Below are positions 15,781 through 23,584 of a stretch of 32,767 nucleotides of DNA, piece by piece. The position numbers and the translations under genes were made by a program. The stretch is from NCBI GenBank assembly GCA_964493095.1, contig CAZBNG010000017.1, positions 1-32,767 of the forward strand, given 5' to 3'. The stretch comes from CAYXSX01 sp964493095 (lineage in GTDB: Bacteria; Pseudomonadota; Alphaproteobacteria; Micavibrionales; Micavibrionaceae). Each line of letters starts with the position of its first letter. Within the stretch, counting starts at the first letter, position 1. Below the pieces are notes generated by a model that saw only the letters and a program-made list of their open reading frames with translations, made no database searches and had not been told where the DNA came from.

Positions 15781-16680
15781 TTACCGAAAAGTCTTGCTGC
15801 AATACGTATCCAGGTGATCGACAAACAGCCGCAGGCGCGTGGAGAGATAACGGTTGGGCGGGAAAATAGCGTAAAGATTGCGCTCTGGCTGCGTCTTGTA
15901 ATCTGTCAGGACGGGGACCAGGGTGCCGTTTGCCAGATCCTCGCGCACGAAAAATACCGGGGCGGCGAAAATCCCTATTCCGCGCTTTGCCGCTTCGTTC
16001 ATCATCTCCGCCGAATCGCATTTAAACGTGCTTTGCAGGGAAACAACGCCTTCCTGCCCGTCGGGTGCGCGGTAACGCCATTCATGTGCGCCCTTGTTGC
16101 GCGTATAGGCCAGTACGTTATGGCGCGCGAGATCGCCGGGGGTTTGCGGCGCGCCGTGTTTTTTCAGGTATCCCGGACTGGCACATAAATAAACGGGGGC
16201 GGCGGCCAGTTTGCGCGCGATCAGGGTGGAATCGGGCAGGGCGCCGATACGCAGGACAAGGTCGAACCCCTCTTCGGCCATATTGATAAGCCTGTCCTCG
16301 AACTGCACATCCATGGTGACTTCCGGGTATTTTTTGGCAAACTCTGCGATCGGGGTTTTAAGGTATTTAGCGCCCAGCGCGGAAGGGACACTCACCCGGA
16401 TCAGGCCGCGCGGCGAAGCCTTCAAATCGTTAAGCTGTTCTCTCGCTTCCCGCAGGTCGTCGAGCGCGCGCGATGCGCGCTCGAAAAACAGCGCCCCTTC
16501 CTCGGTAAGGGAGACTTTACGCGTTGTTCGGTTCAGCAGCTTGGCCTTCAGGTTGAACTCAAGGTTTTGTATTTGTTTGGATACGGCGGAGCTGGTGATG
16601 CCCAGCTCGCGTGCCGCCCCGGCAAAGCTTTCCAGGCGGGCGACTTCAATAAAAATCCCTATGCGCGAGAGATAATCCAT
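15781..16680 (-). CDS. LysR-family transcription regulator
   Basis: A 299-residue regulator with an N-terminal winged helix (residues 1-60: FIEVARLESFAGAARELGITSSAVSKQIQNLE, RTTRKVSLTEEG) and a C-terminal periplasmic-binding-protein-like effector domain of the CrgA/DsdC-like type (LIRVSVPSALGAKYL, RIGALPDSTLIARKL, GIGIFAAPVFF). It is divergent from the azoreductase/pirin operon and probably regulates it, perhaps in response to quinones or oxidised aromatics. That is typical of LysR proteins next to azoreductase and pirin genes, but the effector cannot be read from the sequence. Confidence 0.92.
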   Translation of the reverse strand: MDYLSRIGIFIEVARLESFAGAARELGITSSAVSKQIQNLEFNLKAKLLNRTTRKVSLTEEGALFFERASRALDDLREAREQLNDLKASPRGLIRVSVPSALGAKYLKTPIAEFAKKYPEVTMDVQFEDRLINMAEEGFDLVLRIGALPDSTLIARKLAAAPVYLCASPGYLKKHGAPQTPGDLARHNVLAYTRNKGAHEWRYRAPDGQEGVVSLQSTFKCDSAEMMNEAAKRGIGIFAAPVFFVREDLANGTLVPVLTDYKTQPERNLYAIFPPNRYLSTRLRLFVDHLDTYCSKTFR

Positions 16681-16720
16681 GTCCGAATTCTATCCTTATT
16701 ATCAACCAAATGGAAATAGT

Positions 16721-16733
16721 TATTTTCAAAATA
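16721..16733. promoter_or_regulatory. T-N11-A LysR-type operator candidate
   Basis: A 13-base palindrome with arms TATTTT and AAAATA around a central C gives the T-N11-A pattern recognised by LysR regulators. It lies 41 bases from the start of the LysR gene and 81 bases before the first plus-strand ORF. Related AT-rich inverted sequence continues to 16750. Confidence 0.45.
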
Positions 16734-16813
16734 TCATAATTATCAAATTCAAATACCGGATGTAGGGTGAAGATATAAGGTTCAACAACAGACAGATGAT
16801 GAGGAGCAAGAAA

Positions 16814-16948
16814 ATGGAAACACATATCGTACCGCAAAAAGTGCCGCTGCTGGATAGCGACTTTGACCTGTTTTTCGCAGAAAGCGGTGTTTTCACCGTG
16901 CAGCGTTACGCCGGTCAGGCGGCTTCCGACAACCGGAATTTCGCATAG
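16814..16948 (+). CDS. Tiny ORF leading the azoreductase operon
   Basis: This ORF encodes 44 residues, METHIVPQKVPLLDSDFDLF followed by FAESGVFTVQRYAGQAAS and a short end. GAGGAG precedes the start at good spacing, and its TAG stop is part of the next gene's AGGAGG. I do not recognise it; it has no signal peptide or helix typical of a membrane protein. It may be a real small protein, a leader peptide, or a remnant of a longer gene broken by decay. The well-placed ribosome site and regular reading of the operon argue for translation. Confidence 0.5.
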   Translation: METHIVPQKVPLLDSDFDLFFAESGVFTVQRYAGQAASDNRNFA

Positions 16949-16957
16949 GAGGTCCCA

Positions 16958-17065
16958 ATGGTTACGGCGGAGATATTCAAACAAATGTGCAAGGCCGCCA
17001 CGCTTTATTCCGTGGTCCTGGCACCCGAAGACAACAGCTTGAACAGGCAAGGAGAAACACAATGA
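16958..17065 (+). CDS. Tiny ORF coupled to the azoreductase gene
   Basis: This ORF encodes 35 residues, MVTAEIFKQMCKAATLYSVV followed by LAPEDNSLNRQGETQ. A perfect AGGAGG (16948-16953) overlaps the upstream stop, and the TGA overlaps the azoreductase ATG (ATGA at 17062-17065). It also encodes the azoreductase ribosome site within its last codons. It is unrecognised. The tight coupling at both ends suggests a translated coupling peptide or a degraded gene kept for translation initiation. Confidence 0.45.
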   Translation: MVTAEIFKQMCKAATLYSVVLAPEDNSLNRQGETQ

Positions 17066-17643
17066 AACTCTTACATATCGATACAAGCATTACCGGCGAT
17101 AAGGCGATAGCCCGCCAGCTCAGCCGCCGGATCGTGGACCGGCTTCTGTGCGGCAACCCGGAAGCGGAAGTAATTTATTACGATCTGGACAGCCGGCCGT
17201 TCAACTACCTCTCCAGCGAGGCTTTTGCCAGCCCGCAGGAACAGGCCGAGGGTGAACGCGCCATGGCGGATTTCATGGCTGCCGATGTCATCGTAATCGG
17301 CGCGCCGATGTACAATTTTTCTGTATCGGCGCAGTTAAAAGGTTGGATCGACCGCATCGCGGTTGCCGGAAAAACTTTTCGTTACACGGAAAGCGGCCCG
17401 CATGGGCTGGCCGGCGGAAAACGTGTCATCGTGGCTTCTGTCCGTGGCGGCGTTTACAGCGGCGATCTGGCCGCGCTCGATCATCAGGAAAGTTATCTGA
17501 AAACCGTATTCGGATTTCTGGGTATTACCGATGTCGAATTTATTCGTGCCGAGGGTGTGAATATGGGAGATGAAAAGGCGGCTAAAGCGTTTGAATTTGC
17601 CACAGGACAGATTCAAAACCTGGTAGCTGAGATGGCGGCCTGA
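17062..17643 (+). CDS. azoR: FMN-dependent NADH-azoreductase (AzoR family)
   Basis: A 193-residue flavodoxin-fold enzyme: KLLHIDTSITGDKAIARQLS at the N-terminus, the flavin-binding motif PMYNFSVSAQLKGWIDR (about residues 82-98), and VASVRGGVYSG. AzoR enzymes reduce azo compounds and quinones with NADH in the cytoplasm, using FMN. The start at 17062 has AAGGAG at 17049-17054 and overlaps the TGA of the upstream tiny ORF. It forms an operon with the pirin gene, typical of LysR-regulated quinone or electrophile detoxification. Confidence 0.93.
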   Translation: MKLLHIDTSITGDKAIARQLSRRIVDRLLCGNPEAEVIYYDLDSRPFNYLSSEAFASPQEQAEGERAMADFMAADVIVIGAPMYNFSVSAQLKGWIDRIAVAGKTFRYTESGPHGLAGGKRVIVASVRGGVYSGDLAALDHQESYLKTVFGFLGITDVEFIRAEGVNMGDEKAAKAFEFATGQIQNLVAEMAA

Positions 17644-17667
17644 TAAGGATTAAAAAGGAGACGAAAA

Positions 17668-18369
17668 ATGATTACTGTATACCCCGTAGAAACTTTAGGA
17701 CGTGCGAATCTGGGATGGCTGAATACCAGGTACCACTTCAGCTTCGCGGATTATCATAACCCCCGCCGCGTGCATTTCGGCAAGCTGCGCGTCATTAACG
17801 ATGACGTAGTGAAAGCCGGAAGCGGGTTTGATATGCACCCGCACAGCGACATGGAAATTATTACCTTTGTTCGCTCCGGCGCGATCACGCACAAGGATTC
17901 CCGTGGCAATGAAGGCCGCACCGAGGCCGGGAACGTTCAGGTCATGAGCGCTGGCACGGGGATATATCATTCCGAGTTCAACCTTGAGAATGAAGATACC
18001 ACGCTCTATCAGATCTGGATTTACCCGAGGGAAAAAGGCGTCAAACCCCGCTGGGAAACAGCGCAGTTTGCAGACCGCAAGGCCAATGGTTCCTTGCCCC
18101 TGCTCGTTTCCGGCCGGGCGCAGGACGAAGGCAAAGGGGCACTTTATATCAATCAGGACGCCTCCATTTCCGGGGGACGGGTTGAAGCGGGGCAGGAGGT
18201 AACCCAGCCTATCCATGATCAGGCTTATATGCTGATTTCCGACGGGGAGATTGAAATCCTGGGCGAACTGCTCCGCAAGGGCGACGGTCTGGAAATCACC
18301 GATCAGGACAGCGTGACATTCAAGGCACTGGCCGATTCCGAAATCATCCTGATTGATGTGCCCGGTTAA
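17668..18369 (+). CDS. Pirin-family protein (YhhW-like)
   Basis: A 233-residue bicupin. The metal ligands match YhhW: His57 and His59 in MHPHSDMEI, and His101 and Glu103 in GIYHSEFN. The family motif HFGKLRVINDD and the following TTLYQIWIYPREKGVKPRWE are also present. YhhW of E. coli has quercetin 2,3-dioxygenase activity; the natural substrate here is unknown. AAAGGAG precedes the start. It follows azoR by 24 bases, and a strong terminator follows it, so this is the operon's last gene. Confidence 0.92.
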   Translation: MITVYPVETLGRANLGWLNTRYHFSFADYHNPRRVHFGKLRVINDDVVKAGSGFDMHPHSDMEIITFVRSGAITHKDSRGNEGRTEAGNVQVMSAGTGIYHSEFNLENEDTTLYQIWIYPREKGVKPRWETAQFADRKANGSLPLLVSGRAQDEGKGALYINQDASISGGRVEAGQEVTQPIHDQAYMLISDGEIEILGELLRKGDGLEITDQDSVTFKALADSEIILIDVPG

Positions 18370-18394
18370 AAACGTATTTTCTCTGCAAATTAGG

Positions 18395-18428
18395 CAGCCG
18401 GAAAGAATTGCTCTTTCCGGCTGTTTTT
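18395..18428 (+). terminator. Rho-independent terminator after the pirin gene
   Basis: An 11-bp perfect stem (CAGCCGGAAAG at 18395-18405 with CTTTCCGGCTG at 18413-18423) and a 7-base loop are followed by a run of five T. It separates the azoR/pirin operon from the YceI gene. Confidence 0.9.
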
Positions 18429-18473
18429 CTAAGTGTTTTGCGGGTATAGTGCCTGCTTCAAAGGAGACAAAAA

Positions 18474-19127
18474 ATGAAACGCTATGCTTTTGCCCTGTGT
18501 GCCGCTTTATTGTTTATTTTTCCGGCTTATGCGCAGGAAGCGCCGCTGCCGGCGGGGATTTACAAGCTTGATCCCAGCCATGCCAGCTTGGTGTTCGGCG
18601 TCAGCCACATGGGATTTTCCCACTATACAATGACCTTCAACAAATTCGACGCGACGCTGGAACTTGATCCCGCCCACCCGGAGCAAGCCAGCGTTACCGC
18701 AACGATCGATCCGCTTTCCATTGATCTTCCCACCCCGCCGGAAGGTTTTACCGACACAATCAGCAAAGATAAAAACTGGCTGAACGCCGGGGCTTTTCCG
18801 CAAATCACGTTTACCTCAACAAAGGTCGAGAAAACCGGCGACAAGACGGCCGATATATATGGCGATCTTGACCTGCTGGGCGTTAAGAAGCCTGTTGTCC
18901 TCAAGGCTGTTTTTAACGGCGGTTATGCCGGGAACGCTATGGACCCGCATGCGCGGCTCGGTTTTTCCGCTACCGGGTCCTTTAAGCGTTCTGATTTTGG
19001 CATGACTTACGGCATTCCCGCACCAGGCACGACCATGGGCGTAGGCGATGAGATCGACGTGGTGATCGAAGCCGAGTTTTCCGGTCCGGCGCTTGAACAG
19101 CCCGCTGCCATGTCGACAGCAAAATAG
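18474..19127 (+). CDS. YceI-family periplasmic protein
   Basis: This 217-residue protein has a signal peptide (MKRYAFALCAALLFIFPAYA). The YceI/lipocalin-like barrel shows YKLDPSHASLVFGVSHMGFS at the start, then FPQITFTSTKVEKTGDKTAD, LDLLGVKKPVVLKAVF and a final SATGSFKRSDFGMTYGIPAP. YceI proteins bind isoprenoid or other hydrophobic molecules; its physiological role is unknown. AAAGGAGA precedes the start. A TATAGT at 18445-18450 may be its -10 after the terminator upstream, so it is probably transcribed separately. Confidence 0.92.
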   Translation: MKRYAFALCAALLFIFPAYAQEAPLPAGIYKLDPSHASLVFGVSHMGFSHYTMTFNKFDATLELDPAHPEQASVTATIDPLSIDLPTPPEGFTDTISKDKNWLNAGAFPQITFTSTKVEKTGDKTADIYGDLDLLGVKKPVVLKAVFNGGYAGNAMDPHARLGFSATGSFKRSDFGMTYGIPAPGTTMGVGDEIDVVIEAEFSGPALEQPAAMSTAK

Positions 19128-19247
19128 TTTCTAAGCCCTGCTCAACCCCGCTTTACGGATGCAAAAATACAACGGCTCTATGGACTCCGGCGGTGGTTTC
19201 CATTAATTTCCTTATTGTTACACATGAATCGGGAAAGGACTCTGCCC

Positions 19248-20357
19248 TTGCGCAAAACACCATTGCATCAGGCTCATATCGATCTGGGCGCCAAAATGGG
19301 CGAATTTGCCGGCTATGATATGCCGCTTTATTATGAGCTGGGCGTGATGAAGGAGCATGAATGGGTGCGCTCATCCTGCGGGCTTTTCGATGTTTCCCAT
19401 ATGGGGCAGGTGATGATCGAGGGGCCGATGGGCGGTCGCGAAGCACTTGATTTCATGCAAAAGCTCACTCCTTCTTCCTTTGAAAAACTCGGCATGATGC
19501 GCACGAAATACTCCGTCCTGACCAATCCGGAAGGCGGTATTATCGACGACCTGATGGTCACGCGCACGGGCGATGACGATTTTCACCTTGTGATCAATGC
19601 CGGGTGCAAGGACAAGGATATCGACTGGATCCTCAAAAACCTTCCCGACACGATCAATTTCACGCATTTTGATGACTGGGCGCTTTTAGCTTTGCAGGGG
19701 CCAAAAGCCGAGGAAGTAATGCGGGATGTTTTGAAACTCGACCTTTCGGACATGCCTTACATGAGCGTGCGTGCCGAAAACGATTTCAACATGTTCATTA
19801 GCCGCCTTGGCTATACGGGCGAGGACGGGTTCGAGATTGCCGTGAAAAACGAGGACGCTCCGGCCCTGTGGAACAAGTTGCTGGCCCATGAGGCGGTAAA
19901 GCCCATCGGCTTGGCGGCGCGTGACTCGCTACGTCTGGAAATGGGCTATGCCCTGTACGGTCACGATATTGATGCAACGACTTCCCCGGTTGAGGCAGGG
20001 ATCGGCTGGGTGATCGGCAAGAACGCTTCCGGTTATCTGGGTGAAGAGCGCATTGCCCGCGAGCTGGAGCAAGGCACGCAAAGAAAAATGATCGGCGTTA
20101 AGCTGCTGGAAAAAGGCGTGGCGCGCGAGGGCGCGGAGATCCGTGATGAAAATGACCAGCCCATTGGTGCGCTGACCAGCGGTGGATTTTCGCCAACGCT
20201 CGGTCACGGTATCGGCATGGGCTATGTGAAAGCGGCAACCGCGCAGCCGGGCGCCAAGATTTTTGTAAATGTGCGCGGACGCAATATCGAGGCGGAAATG
20301 ACGACCCTTCCGCATGTGCAGGCGCGCACGAAGTCGGCGAAAAAGGCTGCGGCATAA
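19248..20357 (+). CDS. gcvT: Glycine cleavage system aminomethyltransferase (T-protein)
   Basis: A 369-residue enzyme that transfers the aminomethyl carbon from H-protein to tetrahydrofolate. Hallmarks are RKTPLHQAHIDLGAKMGEFAGYDMP, LFDVSHMGQVMIEG, RTKYSVLTNPEGGIIDDLMV, RLGYTGEDGFEIAV and RDSLRLEMGYALYG, with the terminal ALTSGGFSPTLGHGIGMGYV. Two starts fit: ATG at 19224 with no ribosome site, or TTG at 19248 with AAGGA 8 bases before. I chose TTG because it also matches where family proteins begin. It opens the gcvTHPAPB operon, 34 bases before gcvH. I see no glycine riboswitch in the 120 bases upstream. Confidence 0.93.
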   Translation: MRKTPLHQAHIDLGAKMGEFAGYDMPLYYELGVMKEHEWVRSSCGLFDVSHMGQVMIEGPMGGREALDFMQKLTPSSFEKLGMMRTKYSVLTNPEGGIIDDLMVTRTGDDDFHLVINAGCKDKDIDWILKNLPDTINFTHFDDWALLALQGPKAEEVMRDVLKLDLSDMPYMSVRAENDFNMFISRLGYTGEDGFEIAVKNEDAPALWNKLLAHEAVKPIGLAARDSLRLEMGYALYGHDIDATTSPVEAGIGWVIGKNASGYLGEERIARELEQGTQRKMIGVKLLEKGVAREGAEIRDENDQPIGALTSGGFSPTLGHGIGMGYVKAATAQPGAKIFVNVRGRNIEAEMTTLPHVQARTKSAKKAAA

Positions 20358-20391
20358 ATTTCATTGATAAAACGAAGAAGGGAAAAATAAA

Positions 20392-20769
20392 ATGGCGGAA
20401 CTGAAATTTACCAAGGACCACGAAGCGGTCTATGTCGATGGCGACGTGGCGTGGGTGGGCATCACCAAATATGCGCAGGACGCGCTGGGCGATCTCGTAT
20501 TCGTTGAATTGCCGGAAGTGGGAAAAAAGGTCGGCAAGGGACAGGATTTCGCCGTGGTGGAATCGGTCAAGACCGCCGCCGAAGTATACAGCCCTGTGGA
20601 CGGCGAGGTGATCGAGGCCAATGACAACATGCCCGACGACCTTGAGATGATCACAAAGCCCTTAAGCGAAGGCGGATGGATCGCAAAGATTAAAATGACC
20701 AACCCGGCGCAGCTTTCCGAGCTGATGGATGAAGCGGCGTATAATGAATATAAGGAAAGTTTAGATTAA
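20392..20769 (+). CDS. gcvH: Glycine cleavage system H-protein
   Basis: A 125-residue lipoyl carrier that shuttles the aminomethyl group between P- and T-proteins. The lipoylation motif VVESVKTAAEVYSPVDGEVIE carries Lys60, and the ending DEAAYNEYKES is typical. AAGGG precedes the start. The stop codon shares a base with the gcvPA start (TAATG), which indicates translational coupling. Confidence 0.95.
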   Translation: MAELKFTKDHEAVYVDGDVAWVGITKYAQDALGDLVFVELPEVGKKVGKGQDFAVVESVKTAAEVYSPVDGEVIEANDNMPDDLEMITKPLSEGGWIAKIKMTNPAQLSELMDEAAYNEYKESLD

Positions 20770-22052
20770 TGCGTTACCTGCCCCAGACCAAAGCCGCCCG
20801 CGCATCGATGCTCCAGACCGCCGGGTATAAAAGCGTAAAGGAGCTATACCGCGATGTGCCCGCAAACGCGATGGTTCAGGGCAAGGTCGATCTTCCCGAC
20901 CATAAGGGCGAGCTGGAGGTCGAGCGCCTGCTGAATGCGTATGCCAACCAGAACCACAGTGCACCCGACGGTCCGTTCTTTCTGGGTGCCGGAGCGTATT
21001 ATCACCATATTCCGGCCAGCGTGGATTATATTATCCAGCGCTCCGAATTTCTGACCGCTTATACGCCGTATCAGCCGGAAATCGCGCAGGGCACCTTGCA
21101 GATGATTTTTGAATTCCAGTCCATGATCGCACAACTAACCGGGCAGGAAGTGGCCAACGCCTCGATGTATGACGGCGCGACCGCAACGGCGGAGGCGGCG
21201 CTGATGTCCCTGCGCGTGACCAAACGCAAAAAAATCGCCATCGGTAATGCGCTGCATCCTGATTACCGCGAAGTGCTTGAATCCTATATGTGGAATTTCG
21301 GCGGCGAGGTTGAGATCATCGAAGGAAAACCGGACGGAGAAACCGCCTGCGTTATCGTGCAGTCTCCTGATTTTCTGGGCTCTCCCCATACTTATGATAC
21401 GTGGCGTAGCATATGTGATGAAACCGGCGCGCTGCTGGTTGTCGTGACCAACGAGATTCTCTCGCTGGGCCTTCTGCCCGCGCCGGAGGTGGCCGATATT
21501 GTCTGCGGCGAGGCGCAAAGCGTCGGCTTGCCCATGAGTTTCGGCGGCCCGCATCTGGGCTTTTTTGCTTGCCGCGAGAAATTCCTGCGCCAGATGCCGG
21601 GGCGTCTTTGCGGCGTGACCGAGGATGCCGACGGGCGGCGCGGCTTCGTGCTGACCCTCTCCACGCGGGAGCAGCATATCCGCAGGGACAAGGCGACTTC
21701 CAATATCTGCACAAATCAGGGGCTGTGCGCGCTGGCTTTCACCGTGCATATGAGCTTGCTGGGTGAGGACGGGTTTAAGAATCTCGCCCGTCTGAACCAT
21801 GAAGCGGCATGCAGGCTGGCGGACGCGCTGGCGAAAGTGAATGGCGTGAAAATCGTGAACGAAAGTTTCTTCAACGAATTTGCCATCGAGCTTACCAAAC
21901 CCGCAGCGCAGGTTGTGGAGGCGCTGGCGGAAAAGGGCATTATTGCGGGCTACCCGGCGGCGGAAAACACACTGCTCGTCGCGGCAACCGAGATGACGAA
22001 GGATGAGGATATCAAGGCGTTTACCAAAACACTGAGCGAGGTGCTGGCATGA
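20769..22052 (+). CDS. gcvPA: Glycine dehydrogenase (decarboxylating) subunit 1
   Basis: A 427-residue subunit of the split P-protein, which decarboxylates glycine with PLP. Seen are RYLPQTKAARASMLQTAGYK, FLGAGAYYHHIPASVDYI, TAYTPYQPEIAQGTLQMIFE, MYDGATATAEAALMS, FGGPHLGFFACREKFLRQMP and GRLCGVTEDADGRRGFVLTL followed by STREQHIRRDKATSNICTNQ. This half lacks the PLP lysine, which is on subunit 2. Its end overlaps the gcvPB start by 4 bases (ATGA). It is slightly shorter than the usual 440-450 residues but complete. Confidence 0.95.
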   Translation: MRYLPQTKAARASMLQTAGYKSVKELYRDVPANAMVQGKVDLPDHKGELEVERLLNAYANQNHSAPDGPFFLGAGAYYHHIPASVDYIIQRSEFLTAYTPYQPEIAQGTLQMIFEFQSMIAQLTGQEVANASMYDGATATAEAALMSLRVTKRKKIAIGNALHPDYREVLESYMWNFGGEVEIIEGKPDGETACVIVQSPDFLGSPHTYDTWRSICDETGALLVVVTNEILSLGLLPAPEVADIVCGEAQSVGLPMSFGGPHLGFFACREKFLRQMPGRLCGVTEDADGRRGFVLTLSTREQHIRRDKATSNICTNQGLCALAFTVHMSLLGEDGFKNLARLNHEAACRLADALAKVNGVKIVNESFFNEFAIELTKPAAQVVEALAEKGIIAGYPAAENTLLVAATEMTKDEDIKAFTKTLSEVLA

Positions 22053-23584
22053 GCGCGGAACTGAAAATCGAAAAAGCGGTGGAGCAGAACAACATGGTAG
22101 ACGGCAATCGCGGCCTGCATTACGAGGAAAACCTTTTGTGGGAGAAGGAACGCAGCGACCATCCCGGCGTTGACCTTCCGCCCCTGGCGGGCACGCCGCT
22201 TCGCACCGGCGCGAAAGCGCGCGGGGATATCGGTCTGCCGCAGGTTTCAGAGCCTCAGGCGCTTCGCCATTTCGTGCGTATGAGCACGTGGAATTACTCG
22301 ATCGATCACGGCTTTTTCCCGCTGGGTTCCTGCACCATGAAACACAATCCGCGCCTGAACGAAAAAATGGCGCGTCTTCCCGGCTTTGCCCATATCCACC
22401 CCAAGCAGCCCGAAAGCACGGTCCAAGGCGCGCTTGAAATGATGTATGAGCTGCAGCACTGGCTCGCCGAGCTCACGGGGCTGCCCGGCGTGTGCCTGTC
22501 TCCTGCGGCGGGTGCGCATGGGGAACTGGCGGGCATGATGACTATCCGCCGCGCGCACGAACAAAAGGGCGAAGTGAAAAAGCGCCGCATCGTTCTTACG
22601 CCCGATTCCTCCCACGGCACCAACCCGGCCACGGCAGTAATTTGCGGGTTTGAGGTGCGCAATATCTCCACCAAGGAAACGGGCCTGCTCACCGTTGAAG
22701 CGTTTAAGGAAGCGCTTTACGCGACTGATCCCAAGGGTGCGGACGTTGCCGGCATGATGGTGACTAACCCCAATACCTGCGGTCTTTTTGAAAAGGACAT
22801 ACAGGAAATCGCGGCCCTGCTGCATGAGGCGGGCGGTTATTTCTACTGCGATGGCGCGAATTTCAATGCGCTGGTGGGTGCGGTGCGCCCCGGCGATTTC
22901 GGCGTGGATGTAATGCATATCAACCTGCACAAAACCTTCTCCACCCCGCATGGCGGCGGCGGCCCCGGCTCCGGCCCGATCTGCTGCACGCAGGAACTGG
23001 CGCAATATATGCCCGTGCCAACGGTTGTAAAACAAAACGGTACGTATCGTTTGGAAACGGAAAGTGACCGCCCCGATACGCTGGGCCGCCTGAAAGGCTT
23101 CCAGGGGCAGTTTGGCATGCATGTTCGCGCGCTGTCTTACATGATGAGTCACGGCGCCGACGGCCTGCGTCAGGTTTCCGAGGATGCAGTGCTGAACGCC
23201 AATTACATTTTGGCCAGTCTGAAAGACGATTTCCACGCGCCCTTTGCCGGTCAGGGTCCGTGTATGCACGAGGCGCTGCTGACCGATAAAACCCAGAAAG
23301 AGCACGGCGTTGCCACGCTGGATATGGCCAAGGCATTGGTTGAACATGGCTTTCACCCGATGACGGTTTACTTCCCGCTGGTTCTGCCCGGCACCATGCT
23401 GATTGAGCCGACAGAGACGGAAAGCAAGGATTCTCTCGACCGCTTTATCACGGTGATGAAGGATTTCGCCGCCGATGTGCGGGCCGGAGATACCGAAAAA
23501 TTCCACGATTTCCCGCTGTCCACTCCGCGCCGCCGCCTCGATGAGGTCAAAGCGGCCCGCCAGCCGCGTTTGAGGTGGAAGTGA
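22049..23584 (+). CDS. gcvPB: Glycine dehydrogenase (decarboxylating) subunit 2
   Basis: A 511-residue catalytic half of the split P-protein. Signatures: HGFFPLGSCTMKHNPRLNEK, FAHIHPKQPESTVQGALEMM, LTPDSSHGTNPATA, MVTNPNTCGLFE and the PLP lysine Lys295 in NLHKTFSTPHGGGGPGSG. Split P-proteins are usual in archaea, firmicutes and some alphaproteobacteria. The stop TGA (23582-23584) is directly followed by the stop of the opposing gene, leaving zero bases between the genes and no terminator. Confidence 0.95.
   Translation: MSAELKIEKAVEQNNMVDGNRGLHYEENLLWEKERSDHPGVDLPPLAGTPLRTGAKARGDIGLPQVSEPQALRHFVRMSTWNYSIDHGFFPLGSCTMKHNPRLNEKMARLPGFAHIHPKQPESTVQGALEMMYELQHWLAELTGLPGVCLSPAAGAHGELAGMMTIRRAHEQKGEVKKRRIVLTPDSSHGTNPATAVICGFEVRNISTKETGLLTVEAFKEALYATDPKGADVAGMMVTNPNTCGLFEKDIQEIAALLHEAGGYFYCDGANFNALVGAVRPGDFGVDVMHINLHKTFSTPHGGGGPGSGPICCTQELAQYMPVPTVVKQNGTYRLETESDRPDTLGRLKGFQGQFGMHVRALSYMMSHGADGLRQVSEDAVLNANYILASLKDDFHAPFAGQGPCMHEALLTDKTQKEHGVATLDMAKALVEHGFHPMTVYFPLVLPGTMLIEPTETESKDSLDRFITVMKDFAADVRAGDTEKFHDFPLSTPRRRLDEVKAARQPRLRWK

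Noticed and set aside
19128..19247. Possible glycine riboswitch before gcvT
   Set aside because: Only about 120 bases are available and I see no tandem aptamer core; nothing supports it.
22247..23506. Long 419-residue open frame on the minus strand
   Set aside because: It lies wholly inside gcvPB, in a GC-rich region, and its translation has no recognisable motifs; it is a shadow frame.
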